Part shown: positions 33,373-41,278 of the stretch, in pieces
How the letters are laid out: each line of letters begins with the position of its first letter
Position numbering within the stretch: position 1 is the first letter of the stretch
Origin: CBDFGE01 sp965247055
Lineage (GTDB): Bacteria > Chloroflexota > Dehalococcoidia > Lucifugimonadales > JAGWBF01
Assembly: GCA_965247055.1 (NCBI GenBank)
Contig: CBDFGE010000006.1
Location: forward strand, 124,001 to 188,000
Direction: 5' to 3'
DNA length: 64,000 nt
Position numbers and translations under genes: made by a program
The notes under the pieces: model-generated
What the model was told of the DNA's origin: nothing
What the model saw: the letters and a program-made list of their open reading frames with translations, nothing else
Databases searched by the model: none

Positions 33373-34377
33373 TCAGGAAGCCTCGCTGGCCGCCGGAGAG
33401 GACTCCTCCACGTAAAATCCGTTCTCCCAGAGGTCATCCAGGCGTTCGCTCTCCTCATCCGTCAGATCGGGCACGTCGGTCGCGGAGGCGAACTCCTCCA
33501 GATCCTCCAGCTTGGTGATGTTGGGAAGAACGGAGACGATGGTCCTCTGGGCGAGGCAGAACTTGATGGCCGCCTGGGACAGGGAGCGGCCCATATCTTC
33601 GGACAAGAACTTGACCTGGGCGGTCTTTTTCAGGGCCTGGACCAGCCACTCGTGTCTGCGGTGTGACCGGTGGTCGCCGGGGTCGAAAGAGGGGGGCTCG
33701 GAGTAGCGGCCGGTCAGCGCTTCCGAAGCGTGGGGCACCCGGGAGATGAGCCCCACGTTCTCCTCCTCTGCTATGGGAAAGAACCGCCGCGCAGGCTCCT
33801 GCTCCAGTATGCTGTAGATTATCTGGACCGAGGTGACGTGGCGTTCCCGCATAGAGGCCTCCCCTTCCTCGAACCAGCCGATGTCGGGCCCCAGGGCCGA
33901 GCCGTAGAAACGGATCTTCCCCTCCTTCACCAGGTTATCCAGTGTGTCGAATACCTCGTCCTTCTCGATGGCGTCGAGGCGGGGGTTGTGCAGCTGGTAA
34001 AGGTCGATGTAATCGGTCTTCAAACGCCTGAGGCTCTGCTCGCAGGCGAACCGGATAAAATCGGGTTCGAACTTTTGAGTCCGTTCCTGGTGGCCTATGC
34101 GCTCGACGTTATCGTAGAAGTCGTAGCCGAACTTGGTGGCTATGACGACGCTGTGGCGCTGCCTGCCCAGTCCCCTGGCGAGGATCTCCTCCCCGTATCC
34201 CTCTCCGTAGGTGTCGGCAGTGTCGAAGAAGTTGATGCCCAACTCCACGGCCTTCTCGAGGAGCCGCACTTTGTCGTCCTCCTCGATGCGGCCCCACCAG
34301 TTGGTCCCCAGCGTCCAGACCCCGAATCCCACCTCTGACAGGTGGAGGTCAGTCCTGGGAAGATGGCGATATTTCAT
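33373..34377 (-). CDS. Aldo/keto reductase
   Basis: 334 residues, NADP-dependent TIM barrel. The catalytic set is FFDTADTYGEGYGE (Asp and Tyr), the lysine in VIATKFGYD and a histidine in LYQLHNPR. SSQAAIKF-type cofactor sequences appear as SLSQAAIKFCLAQ near the end. It is upstream of ppdK on the same strand with 110 bp between. Likely reduces sugar-derived or toxic aldehydes. Confidence 0.88.
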   Translation of the reverse strand: MKYRHLPRTDLHLSEVGFGVWTLGTNWWGRIEEDDKVRLLEKAVELGINFFDTADTYGEGYGEEILARGLGRQRHSVVIATKFGYDFYDNVERIGHQERTQKFEPDFIRFACEQSLRRLKTDYIDLYQLHNPRLDAIEKDEVFDTLDNLVKEGKIRFYGSALGPDIGWFEEGEASMRERHVTSVQIIYSILEQEPARRFFPIAEEENVGLISRVPHASEALTGRYSEPPSFDPGDHRSHRRHEWLVQALKKTAQVKFLSEDMGRSLSQAAIKFCLAQRTIVSVLPNITKLEDLEEFASATDVPDLTDEESERLDDLWENGFYVEESSPAASEAS

Positions 34378-34402
34378 GGGCTGTTCTCCAGCGAATTTCC
34401 CA

Positions 34403-34978
34403 TTACAGCTCCAGGGAGACCCTTATCCCTGCTACCATGTCGTTGAACTGGCCGTCCGTGAGCACGGGGGTGGGGGTGCCAAGGGCCACCCCCTCGGAGA
34501 GCTCTACCCATGACTTGCAGCCACCGAAGATGGGCAGGTAGGGGAGAGTCCTGGGTTCCTCCAGCCGGTACACCCTGAGTATCAAGGCTGACAGTGGGTG
34601 CCTGGGTTTCCAGTGCAGCCTCTGCTGGGCGTAGTCGGTGGTCCAGATGTAGTGGGGTGAAAGGGCGTCCACCTTCTCCTGCTCGGTGAGCTCGACAACG
34701 TCCTCGACCCTGGCCCAGTAGGAGAAGCCGACGGCGTCCTGGGGCTGGGCCTCGGACAGCACCCGGCGCAGGTCGCCACTGTACCGCTCCTTGAGCAGGT
34801 CCTCCCGCTGGTGCTCGAAGGTGGGGTACAGGAGGAACTCCGGGTACGAAACGCGGAACTCTCTGCCTTCCTCCCGGATACCGCCCTTGCGCAGGAGGAG
34901 CACCTGCTCCCCACGTCCCAGCGCATTTACGGTGACTGCCCACTCTTTGAGTGCAATCCGACAGGAGGTAACGATCAT
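34403..34978 (-). CDS. DUF1802 family protein
   Basis: 191 residues. The family signature is clear: ALKEWAVTVNALGRGEQVLL, then RKGGIREEGREF and FLLYPTFEHQ. Function is unknown for the family; it occurs in Chloroflexota, Cyanobacteria and Deinococcota. ATG at 34,978 chosen because AGGAGG precedes it and homology starts here. It is 25 bp ahead of the aldo/keto reductase, so probably co-transcribed. Confidence 0.82.
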   Translation of the reverse strand: MIVTSCRIALKEWAVTVNALGRGEQVLLLRKGGIREEGREFRVSYPEFLLYPTFEHQREDLLKERYSGDLRRVLSEAQPQDAVGFSYWARVEDVVELTEQEKVDALSPHYIWTTDYAQQRLHWKPRHPLSALILRVYRLEEPRTLPYLPIFGGCKSWVELSEGVALGTPTPVLTDGQFNDMVAGIRVSLEL

Positions 34979-35115
34979 GGCAGACGGCTCCTCACACCGG
35001 GGCTGATGGGTCCGTGTAAATATTACCATCAAAGGCCTGCGGCCTCAAGAACGAGTGTGGTAGCCGCGCCCGCGGGTGACCCGGAGCCCCCTGGCTACCC
35101 CGGTCCCGGGGTGGC

Positions 35116-36033
35116 TCAGAACGGGGTGGGCAGGGGACGCTCCGTCTCCAGGATCCGCAGGAACTCCTGCTGGGCCGCCGAGAGGTGTTTCTCCCTCAGG
35201 TAGACCAGGGTAAGCGGCCGGGCACAGCTCCAGCCCTCCACGTCCAGCACGCTGAGCAGACCGGCTTTCACCTCGGCGCCAATGCCGAACCGGGAAATGA
35301 CTCCCACTCCCACGCCCGCTTCGGCGGCCAGCTTCACCGCCTGGTTGCTCCCCAGCTCTATGGCGATTCTGGGCTGGACCCCCAGGCTGGCAAAGCATCC
35401 CTCCGCCGTCTCTCTGGTGGCGGAGCCCTGCTCCCTTACCACCAGGCCTTCCTCCATCACCTCCGCCAGGGACACTCTCTTCCTGGAGGCGAGGGGGTGG
35501 CTGGCACCGGCCACCAGCACGATCTGGTCCATCACATAGGTGGAGGTCTCCAACTCTTCGCCCCCGGTCTCCGGCCTGTTTCCAATCATGCCCAGGTCCA
35601 ACTCCCTCTGTAGTATCTGGCTGACTATCGTGCGGGTGTTGGAGATCTTCAGCTCCACCCGGACCCCCGGGTGCCGGCGCCGGAAGTGGCCGATGGCCAC
35701 CGGCAGGATGTACTCGCCGGGGGTGGTGCTGGCGCCCAGGGTAAGGTGGCCCGCCCTCAGGCCCTGTATGTCCTCTATGGCTTCCCTCATTTCCGCGGAC
35801 AGGGAGAAGATGCGTTGGGCGTACCCGAACACCGTTTCCCCCGCCTCGGTAAGCTGAAGGCCTCGCGTCCTCCTGTGGAACAGGGTCATGCCCAGGGACT
35901 TCTCCAGCTCCTGGACCTGAATGGAGACCGCCGGCTGGGTTATCTCCAGGGATTCGGCCGCTCGGGAGAAGCTCCCGCGCCGGGCCACGGCGTAGAAGAT
36001 ATGAAGCTGGTGGAAGTTGAGCTCGCCGTCCAT
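35116..36033 (-). CDS. LysR-family transcriptional regulator
   Basis: 305 residues. The N-terminal winged helix-turn-helix is LHIFYAVARRGSFSRAAESL followed by ITQPAVSIQVQELEKSLG, then the linker helix, then a periplasmic-binding-protein-like effector domain. It resembles the CysB/CbbR branch. I chose the ATG at 36,033, which has GAGGGGTGT before it. It is divergent from the HMA-domain gene, 150 bp apart, the usual geometry for a LysR target, so that gene is the first candidate for control. Confidence 0.9.
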   Translation of the reverse strand: MDGELNFHQLHIFYAVARRGSFSRAAESLEITQPAVSIQVQELEKSLGMTLFHRRTRGLQLTEAGETVFGYAQRIFSLSAEMREAIEDIQGLRAGHLTLGASTTPGEYILPVAIGHFRRRHPGVRVELKISNTRTIVSQILQRELDLGMIGNRPETGGEELETSTYVMDQIVLVAGASHPLASRKRVSLAEVMEEGLVVREQGSATRETAEGCFASLGVQPRIAIELGSNQAVKLAAEAGVGVGVISRFGIGAEVKAGLLSVLDVEGWSCARPLTLVYLREKHLSAAQQEFLRILETERPLPTPF

Positions 36034-36186
36034 ACACCCCTCATCCATTTATGCGGGTAAATTTACATACAGGACACATTATAGGGGATTTATCGTCATG
36101 GCAGGAGTGAGCTGGAGAGGCTTCAACGCTCATCAGGTTCTGTGGTAGGCTATGGAACACGACCCGTTGCCGGAGGTAGCGGATAG

Positions 36187-36558
36187 ATGCCATCGATACG
36201 GAACGTCCTGGTCGCGCCCGGAGCCGTGGTGTCCATGGAGCCCAAGGGTCCGGGGCGTACGGTCGCCAAGGTGAGGGTCGAGGGGCTGCTGTGCCATAAG
36301 CTGTGAGTGGTCCGCGTCAAGGGGGCCCTGGAAGGCCTCCCGGGGGTCTCGGAGGTGAGCTTCCGATCAGGGCCGGATACCTTTACGGTGGAGGGGACGG
36401 CCGCCTTGACCGAGGAGGAGGTCCGGCGCGCCGTGCGGGGTCAGGTGGTCCTGCCCGATGCGCGCCGTCTCCTGGGCAGGCTGGGCCGGGTCACCGGACT
36501 CACAAAGGCTCCGGCTGCCGGGCTGGCGCCAGACGGTCCAGGTTCAGGAGCCGGGTAA
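36187..36558 (+). CDS. HMA-domain protein with in-frame TGA at a metal-ligand position (candidate selenoprotein)
   Basis: Read through one TGA, this is a 123-residue protein with a heavy-metal-associated fold: VAKVRVEGLLC, then codon 40 TGA, then VVRVKGALEGLPGVSEV and DTFTVEG. The TGA falls exactly where the second metal-binding cysteine of the HMA loop is expected relative to the following R-V-K-G-A-L helix, giving C36-x-x-x-U40. The frame is conserved in quality on both sides of the stop. GGAGGT lies 10 bases before the ATG. A hairpin follows the TGA (separate entry). Alternatives: nonsense mutation, or a 39-residue peptide plus a GTG-started remainder. No selenocysteine machinery is visible in the window. 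Confidence 0.55.
36321..36340 (+). promoter_or_regulatory. SECIS-like hairpin after the in-frame TGA
   Basis: GGGGGCC pairs with GGCCTCC (7 bp, one G-U) around the loop CTGGAA. The stem begins 14 bases after the TGA, a distance compatible with bacterial SECIS elements, and the loop contains GG. In a 60-plus percent GC genome such hairpins also arise by chance, so this supports but does not prove recoding. Confidence 0.35.
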
Positions 36559-37306
36559 GGTTGCCGGTGGTCACCTCCGCCACCTCCGCCACCGTGATAC
36601 CCTTCAGGCCGGCCAGTTTCTCCGCCACGTCCTTGACGTGGCGCGGCTCCGTCCAGTTGTGCCGGTACTTCTTGAAAGGCTGAGGGGCGGAATCGCTCTC
36701 CAGCACGATGCTCTCCAGAGGCAGTACCCGGGCAACCTCCTGAAGCTCGGGCAGCCTCAGCAGGGGCCTCGCCAGCGAAATGTAGAAGCCCAAAGCCATG
36801 GCCTCCCTGGCGGTGGCCTCGTCCCCCTGAAAGTAGTGCATTACGCCCCCTACGTCATCGGCCCGTTCCTCCCGCAGGATTCGTAGTACCTCGGGATGGG
36901 ACTCCCGGGAGTGGAAGACTACGGGTAAATGCAGCTCCCTTGCCAGACGTATCTGCTCTCTGAAGACCTGTCGCTGTAGCTCCCTGTCCGGGGACTGGGG
37001 CTGAAAGTCGAGACCGATCTCGCTGATGCACACCACCTTGGCGTTCGACGTGGCGAGGTCGCGCAGGATCCCGTATACCGGCTCGTCCACGGGCCCCTCC
37101 ACCTGCATCGGGTGTATGCCCACGCCCGCATAGCAAGGGTCGTAGCGTCGGGAAAGCTCGATGCAGGCCTTCGAGGAAGCAGGGGTTGTCCCCGCGCAGA
37201 CTATGGGGCCCACCGTGCCCTGGGCCGCGCGGCCCAGGATGTCGGGGATCTCCGCCTCCGGGTACTCGTCCAGGTGGGCGTGGCAATCGGCTAATACCAT
37301 GAGCAT
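36500..37306 (-). CDS. TatD family metal-dependent hydrolase
   Basis: 268 residues, amidohydrolase-fold barrel. Metal ligands: DCHAHLDE at the N-terminus, SEIGLDFQ (Glu), LPVVFHSRES (His), GGVMHYFQG (His) and LESDSAPQP (Asp). TatD proteins are 3'-5' exonucleases or deoxyribonucleases in DNA repair. Its 3' end overlaps the end of the HMA-domain gene by 59 bp, convergent. Confidence 0.88.
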   Translation of the reverse strand: MLMVLADCHAHLDEYPEAEIPDILGRAAQGTVGPIVCAGTTPASSKACIELSRRYDPCYAGVGIHPMQVEGPVDEPVYGILRDLATSNAKVVCISEIGLDFQPQSPDRELQRQVFREQIRLARELHLPVVFHSRESHPEVLRILREERADDVGGVMHYFQGDEATAREAMALGFYISLARPLLRLPELQEVARVLPLESIVLESDSAPQPFKKYRHNWTEPRHVKDVAEKLAGLKGITVAEVAEVTTGNLTRLLNLDRLAPARQPEPL

Positions 37307-37367
37307 ATTACCCTATACCTGTAGCTGGAAGTTACTCTATACTATCCTTTGGAGGCATAGCAAGGGG

Positions 37368-38417
37368 GTGGGCTACACAACGGTGGCGTTGGAAGGTTGG
37401 GCCAGGGTGTTGAAGGGCTGGCTCTGGGATACGAGGGCGCGGTACCTGCTGGGCATCGCCTTTAGCCTGGGGATGGGATGGCTGGCCATAAGGGGGATGG
37501 ACTGGGGGCTGGTCGCTGACCAGCTCCGGGACTTCCCCTTCGGCTGGGCCGTTGCCTCCGTGGCCATTTTCGTGCTAGCCAGCGTCATCCGGGCCTATCG
37601 CTGGCAGGTCCTGTTCGTGGACGGCAAGGTGCCTGTGATGAGGCTGTTCCTCGTACAGAACGTGGGCATCGGCTTGAACAACATGTTGCCGGTCAGGGTG
37701 GTGAGCGAAGGGGCGCAGTTCGCCCTGCTTACGTTGCGCTATGGTGTGAGGGGAGGAACGGTCCTGGCGACCATGGTCATGGAGCGGATACTGGACATGG
37801 TGGTGACCGCGAGCTTGCTGATGGCCGGGCTGACCCTACTCCCGGACAGAGGAAATTTCCTCATGTACGTCGTGGGGGCGTTTGTGTTCGCCATGGGCTC
37901 GGTGGTTGCGGTCCCAGTCCTGGTATGGGCCGGCCGCAGGACGGCCTTGAGCAGGATCCCCCTGTTGGTCTCCACGGCCACGTACATGCGGGGCATGACC
38001 AGGGCCAAGGTCACCCTCTCCTACTCCTTCCTCCTTACCCTGGCCCACTGGCTCCTGGTCGGCATCTGCGCTTGGGTGCTGGCCCACGGGATGGGGCTGG
38101 AGATTTCACCCTTCGTAGCCACCCTGGCCATCCTGGGCACCCTATATTTCGCCACCGCCCTCCCAGCATTGCCCGCGGCTGCGGGGACGTTCGAGTTCGC
38201 GGTCGTGTACGTGCTGAGGGCCTTCGACGTTCCCCACGCGTCGGCCTTTAGCTACGCCGTGGTGGTACACGCCGTCATCTTCCTTCCGCCCATCATCGTA
38301 GCAATCGTGCTCATCTCAAGCATCGGGCTGAGGCCGTTGAGGCAGGGAGTCCCCACAGGCCCGATGGAAGAAGGCGGGGCGGTGGCGGTGTACTCTCACG
38401 AGGAAGAAGCCAGATGA
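37368..38417 (+). CDS. Flippase-like integral membrane protein (lysylphosphatidylglycerol synthase TM/UPF0104 family)
   Basis: About 349 residues with roughly eight transmembrane helices. Family marks: FVLASVIRAYRWQVLF, the NNMLPVRVVSEGAQFALL loop and ALPALPAAAGTFEFAVV. Relatives are proposed lipid or glycolipid flippases. The frame is open further upstream across the TatD start, but homology starts after the GTG at 37,368, which has GGAGG and AAGGGG before it. The stop overlaps the next gene's ATG by 4 bp (ATGA), so the two are translationally coupled. Confidence 0.8.
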   Translation: MGYTTVALEGWARVLKGWLWDTRARYLLGIAFSLGMGWLAIRGMDWGLVADQLRDFPFGWAVASVAIFVLASVIRAYRWQVLFVDGKVPVMRLFLVQNVGIGLNNMLPVRVVSEGAQFALLTLRYGVRGGTVLATMVMERILDMVVTASLLMAGLTLLPDRGNFLMYVVGAFVFAMGSVVAVPVLVWAGRRTALSRIPLLVSTATYMRGMTRAKVTLSYSFLLTLAHWLLVGICAWVLAHGMGLEISPFVATLAILGTLYFATALPALPAAAGTFEFAVVYVLRAFDVPHASAFSYAVVVHAVIFLPPIIVAIVLISSIGLRPLRQGVPTGPMEEGGAVAVYSHEEEAR

Positions 38418-40219
38418 GACTTTCTGTCGTGACGTCGTGCTGTGCAGCTGGCCTCATGCTGCTTCTGGCGGCCTGTGCCGCCGCCACCCCCACGCCGACC
38501 GCCCTTCCTACCCCCACGCCCACTTCTTCACCCATTCCTACCTCCACGCCTACGCCGCCACCGACCCCAACCCGCACACCGGCGCCGACTCCCAAGCCGT
38601 CACCCACTGCGACGGCCACGCCGGCGCCTACGGCCACCCCAACCAGCACCCCGCTGCCTACCCCCACTCCTACGCCCACACCGGTAGTCCATCCCAACCC
38701 ACCGGGAAGGACTGGCGGCAGGCTCACGGTGGTGGCCCTGGCCAACCTGCCCCACTTGGACGTACACCAGCACGTTCAGCCCACCCTCGCCTCTTTGGGC
38801 CCCGGCATTGTCTACAGCCGCCTCCTGAGACTGAGGACCGGTTCCGAAGAGGAGATACCTCAGCCCAGCCTGCTGCTGGAGTGCGACCTGTGCGAGAGCT
38901 GGCAGATGGTGGACCCCTTTACCTACAGGTTCCAGCTAAGGCAGGGTGTCCGATGGCAGGACATTCAGCCGGTCGGGCCCCGGGAGCTCACGGCGGAGGA
39001 CGTGGTCTACAGCTACAACCGCCAGCGCACTACCGGCTTCCCTAACGCTCCCCTATTGCAGAACCTTGAGAGTGTGGAAGCGGAAGGCCCCTATGCCCTC
39101 AAAATCAGCCTCAAACCGGGATTCCCGGATGCCGACTTCCTCGTATCCCTGGCCGACGGACACACGAAGGTGGTGGCCAGGGAGGCCGTGGAGCTCAACG
39201 GCGACCTGAAGCAAGGTCCCGTGATAGGCACCGGCCCGTGGATATGGAAGAGCACCGAGGACGACATCGGGTCGGTCTTCGAGAGGAACCCGGACTACTT
39301 TGAGGCGGGCCTGCCCTTTCTGGACGAGTTTGCCACGACCATTGTGAAGGGGAGGGAGGAGCGCCGCCTCGCTGCTTTCGTCACCAGCGAGGTCGACGTT
39401 TACCGGGTACCGCCGGAGGGCTGGGAGCAGTTTACCCGGACCGCCGGCGAGTTCAATAGTTTTCTATCCAGGCAGGGCGGCTCTGGGCTGTTGCTGTCCA
39501 TGAACGTCTCCAGCCCCCCGTTTAATAACCCCCAGGTCCGGAGGGCTGTGCTCAGGGCCCTCGACCCATGGGACTACCTGGACAACATCTGGAAGGGCCA
39601 GGGGTTCGTCAGCCTGGGGGTACCCGTCGCGAGACCAGAGTGGCTTCTGATCAGGGAGGAGACAAGGCGGACCTATTTCGCCGACCCGTCCGACGCCCGG
39701 AGAATCCTCCAGGGTGTGGAGCTGCCCAAGCCCATCGGGTTCGAGCTGACAGTGGCCGACTTCGGCCCCGTGTATCTGGAGCAGGGGCGGGCCATTGAGG
39801 AGGACCTCAGGTCCGTGGGTTTTAACCCCGTGTCAGTGCGGGTCACCTCGGAGCAGTACGACGACAGGGTACGGGGGGACAGGGCCTACCAGATGGCCAT
39901 CGGCATCCTACCTCCCACGTCCACCACCAACAGCTACCTTCTGGCCACGCTCTACGGCGCGGCCGGGCCTCGGAACCTGGTCAGACACTCAGACACCGAG
40001 CTCGACGACCTGATCATCAGGCAGGCGGTGGAAAGCGACCCCGCCACGAGGGGGGCGCTGGTCCGAGACATACAGAGACACCTTCTCGAGCGGGCGTATC
40101 TGTTTAGCCCCGTTACGGGGGGAACCAGATGGGTCTCCGATGTCCGTGTGAAGGGCCTCTATCCCAACACCGCCGCCTCGGAGTATTTCCACTGGGCCAA
40201 AACCTGGGTAGAGGAGTAG
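38414..40219 (+). CDS. Extracellular solute-binding protein family 5, lipoprotein with Pro/Thr-rich linker
   Basis: 601 residues. Signal peptide with lipobox LLLAAC (lipidated C21). Residues 22-97 are a proline/threonine-rich spacer typical of Chloroflexota surface lipoproteins. The SBP_bac_5 domain follows, with YRFQLRQGVRWQDIQP and ELTAEDVVYSYNRQRTTG. It would bind oligopeptides, nickel complexes or similar ligands for an ABC importer. No permease or ATPase gene is adjacent. It is instead coupled to a flippase-like protein. Confidence 0.9.
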   Translation: MRLSVVTSCCAAGLMLLLAACAAATPTPTALPTPTPTSSPIPTSTPTPPPTPTRTPAPTPKPSPTATATPAPTATPTSTPLPTPTPTPTPVVHPNPPGRTGGRLTVVALANLPHLDVHQHVQPTLASLGPGIVYSRLLRLRTGSEEEIPQPSLLLECDLCESWQMVDPFTYRFQLRQGVRWQDIQPVGPRELTAEDVVYSYNRQRTTGFPNAPLLQNLESVEAEGPYALKISLKPGFPDADFLVSLADGHTKVVAREAVELNGDLKQGPVIGTGPWIWKSTEDDIGSVFERNPDYFEAGLPFLDEFATTIVKGREERRLAAFVTSEVDVYRVPPEGWEQFTRTAGEFNSFLSRQGGSGLLLSMNVSSPPFNNPQVRRAVLRALDPWDYLDNIWKGQGFVSLGVPVARPEWLLIREETRRTYFADPSDARRILQGVELPKPIGFELTVADFGPVYLEQGRAIEEDLRSVGFNPVSVRVTSEQYDDRVRGDRAYQMAIGILPPTSTTNSYLLATLYGAAGPRNLVRHSDTELDDLIIRQAVESDPATRGALVRDIQRHLLERAYLFSPVTGGTRWVSDVRVKGLYPNTAASEYFHWAKTWVEE

Positions 40220-40227
40220 GGGCGGCC

Positions 40228-40695
40228 CTAAGCCTTGTCCGTCCTCCCCCGGTACTGGTGTATCCCCTCCTCAAGGGCGGTCCATGCCAGCAGCGCGCAC
40301 TTGATGCGCACCGGGAACTTGCGCACACCGAGGAGAGCCTGTAGGTCACCCAGTCTCCCGTGCTCCTTCGGGGACGGGGACCGCCCGTACATCATATCCC
40401 TGAAAACCTCCGAGAGCTGCTCCGCCTCCTCCAGGCTCATCCCGCCGAGGGCTTCGGCCATCATCGAAGCCGAGGCCTGGCTTATGGAACAGCCCTGGCC
40501 GTGGAAGCCGGCCTCGGCTATTAACCCATCGTGGAGCCTGAGTTGCAACACCACCTGGTCTCCGCAGATGGGATTGAACTCGTCGTACTCTATGTCCGGC
40601 GATTCTATCCTGGCCCTGTTCTTAGAACTCCTGTAGTGGGCCAGGACAATCTCGCGGTATAGCTCGCCAAGCTTTTCTAACGGGAACTCTTGCAT
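40228..40695 (-). CDS. sufU: SufU-type iron-sulfur scaffold/sulfur-transfer protein, second copy
   Basis: 155 residues. Ligand motifs: FNPICGDQVV, GQGCSISQAS and RIKCALLAW. SufU accepts sulfur from SufS through a zinc-bound cysteine and feeds SufBCD. ATG at 40,695 selected by homology. Last gene of the suf operon, 128 bp after the first sufU; the gap is larger than elsewhere in the operon. It shares about half its residues with the first copy, so it is an old duplication. Confidence 0.9.
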   Translation of the reverse strand: MQEFPLEKLGELYREIVLAHYRSSKNRARIESPDIEYDEFNPICGDQVVLQLRLHDGLIAEAGFHGQGCSISQASASMMAEALGGMSLEEAEQLSEVFRDMMYGRSPSPKEHGRLGDLQALLGVRKFPVRIKCALLAWTALEEGIHQYRGRTDKA

Positions 40696-40822
40696 GGTTC
40701 CGCCAGCGCGCCCAACGGCCGGCCCCGCGGCGGAGGGCCTTCCAGCTGGACCGGGGATGCCTGTCCAGCTATATTCTAACACGGGGCCTCTGTATCACGG
40801 AGCCAGATGCCAGCGGGCGGAC

Positions 40823-41278
40823 CTACTCGGTGGAGATGGCGTCCCGGTCTCCCAGCAAGGCGGAGCGTAGCGTGTGCCACGCCAGGGTGGCGCACTTGAC
40901 TCTAGCGGGGAACTCCGAGACCCCGGAGAGGACCTCCAGGTCGCCGAGGATCTCATCGGGCTCGAAGTCCGATCCCGGCTGCCGGGTGATCATCTGCCGG
41001 AAGGCCGTGAAGATCACCTCGGCCTCTTCCACGCTCTTTCCCTTCACGACTTCCGTCATCATAGAGGAAGAGGCCCTGGAGATGGCGCACCCCGAACCCT
41101 CGAACCCGATATCGGCGATCCTGTCACCATCCAGGTCCAGGTAAAGGGTGATCCGGTCCCCGCACAGTGGGTTATAGCCCTCCAGGGTGCGGTCGGCGCC
41201 TTCCAGCCCTTTGAAGTTGCGGGGCCTACTGTTGTGGTCGACGACCATTTCCTGATAGAGGTCTTTGAGGTCGGACAC
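40823..41278 (-). CDS. sufU: SufU-type iron-sulfur scaffold/sulfur-transfer protein, first copy
   Basis: 151 residues: YNPLCGDRIT, GSGCAISRAS and RVKCATLAW carry the three conserved cysteines, with the Asp after the first. GTG start shares one base with the sufS stop (TAGTG), so translation is coupled to sufS, the expected partner. Confidence 0.92.
   Translation of the reverse strand: MSDLKDLYQEMVVDHNSRPRNFKGLEGADRTLEGYNPLCGDRITLYLDLDGDRIADIGFEGSGCAISRASSSMMTEVVKGKSVEEAEVIFTAFRQMITRQPGSDFEPDEILGDLEVLSGVSEFPARVKCATLAWHTLRSALLGDRDAISTE

Noticed and set aside
36307..36558. Independent gene starting at the GTG after the TGA
   Set aside because: It would begin in the middle of the HMA fold, has no ribosome site, and the upstream codons complete the same domain.
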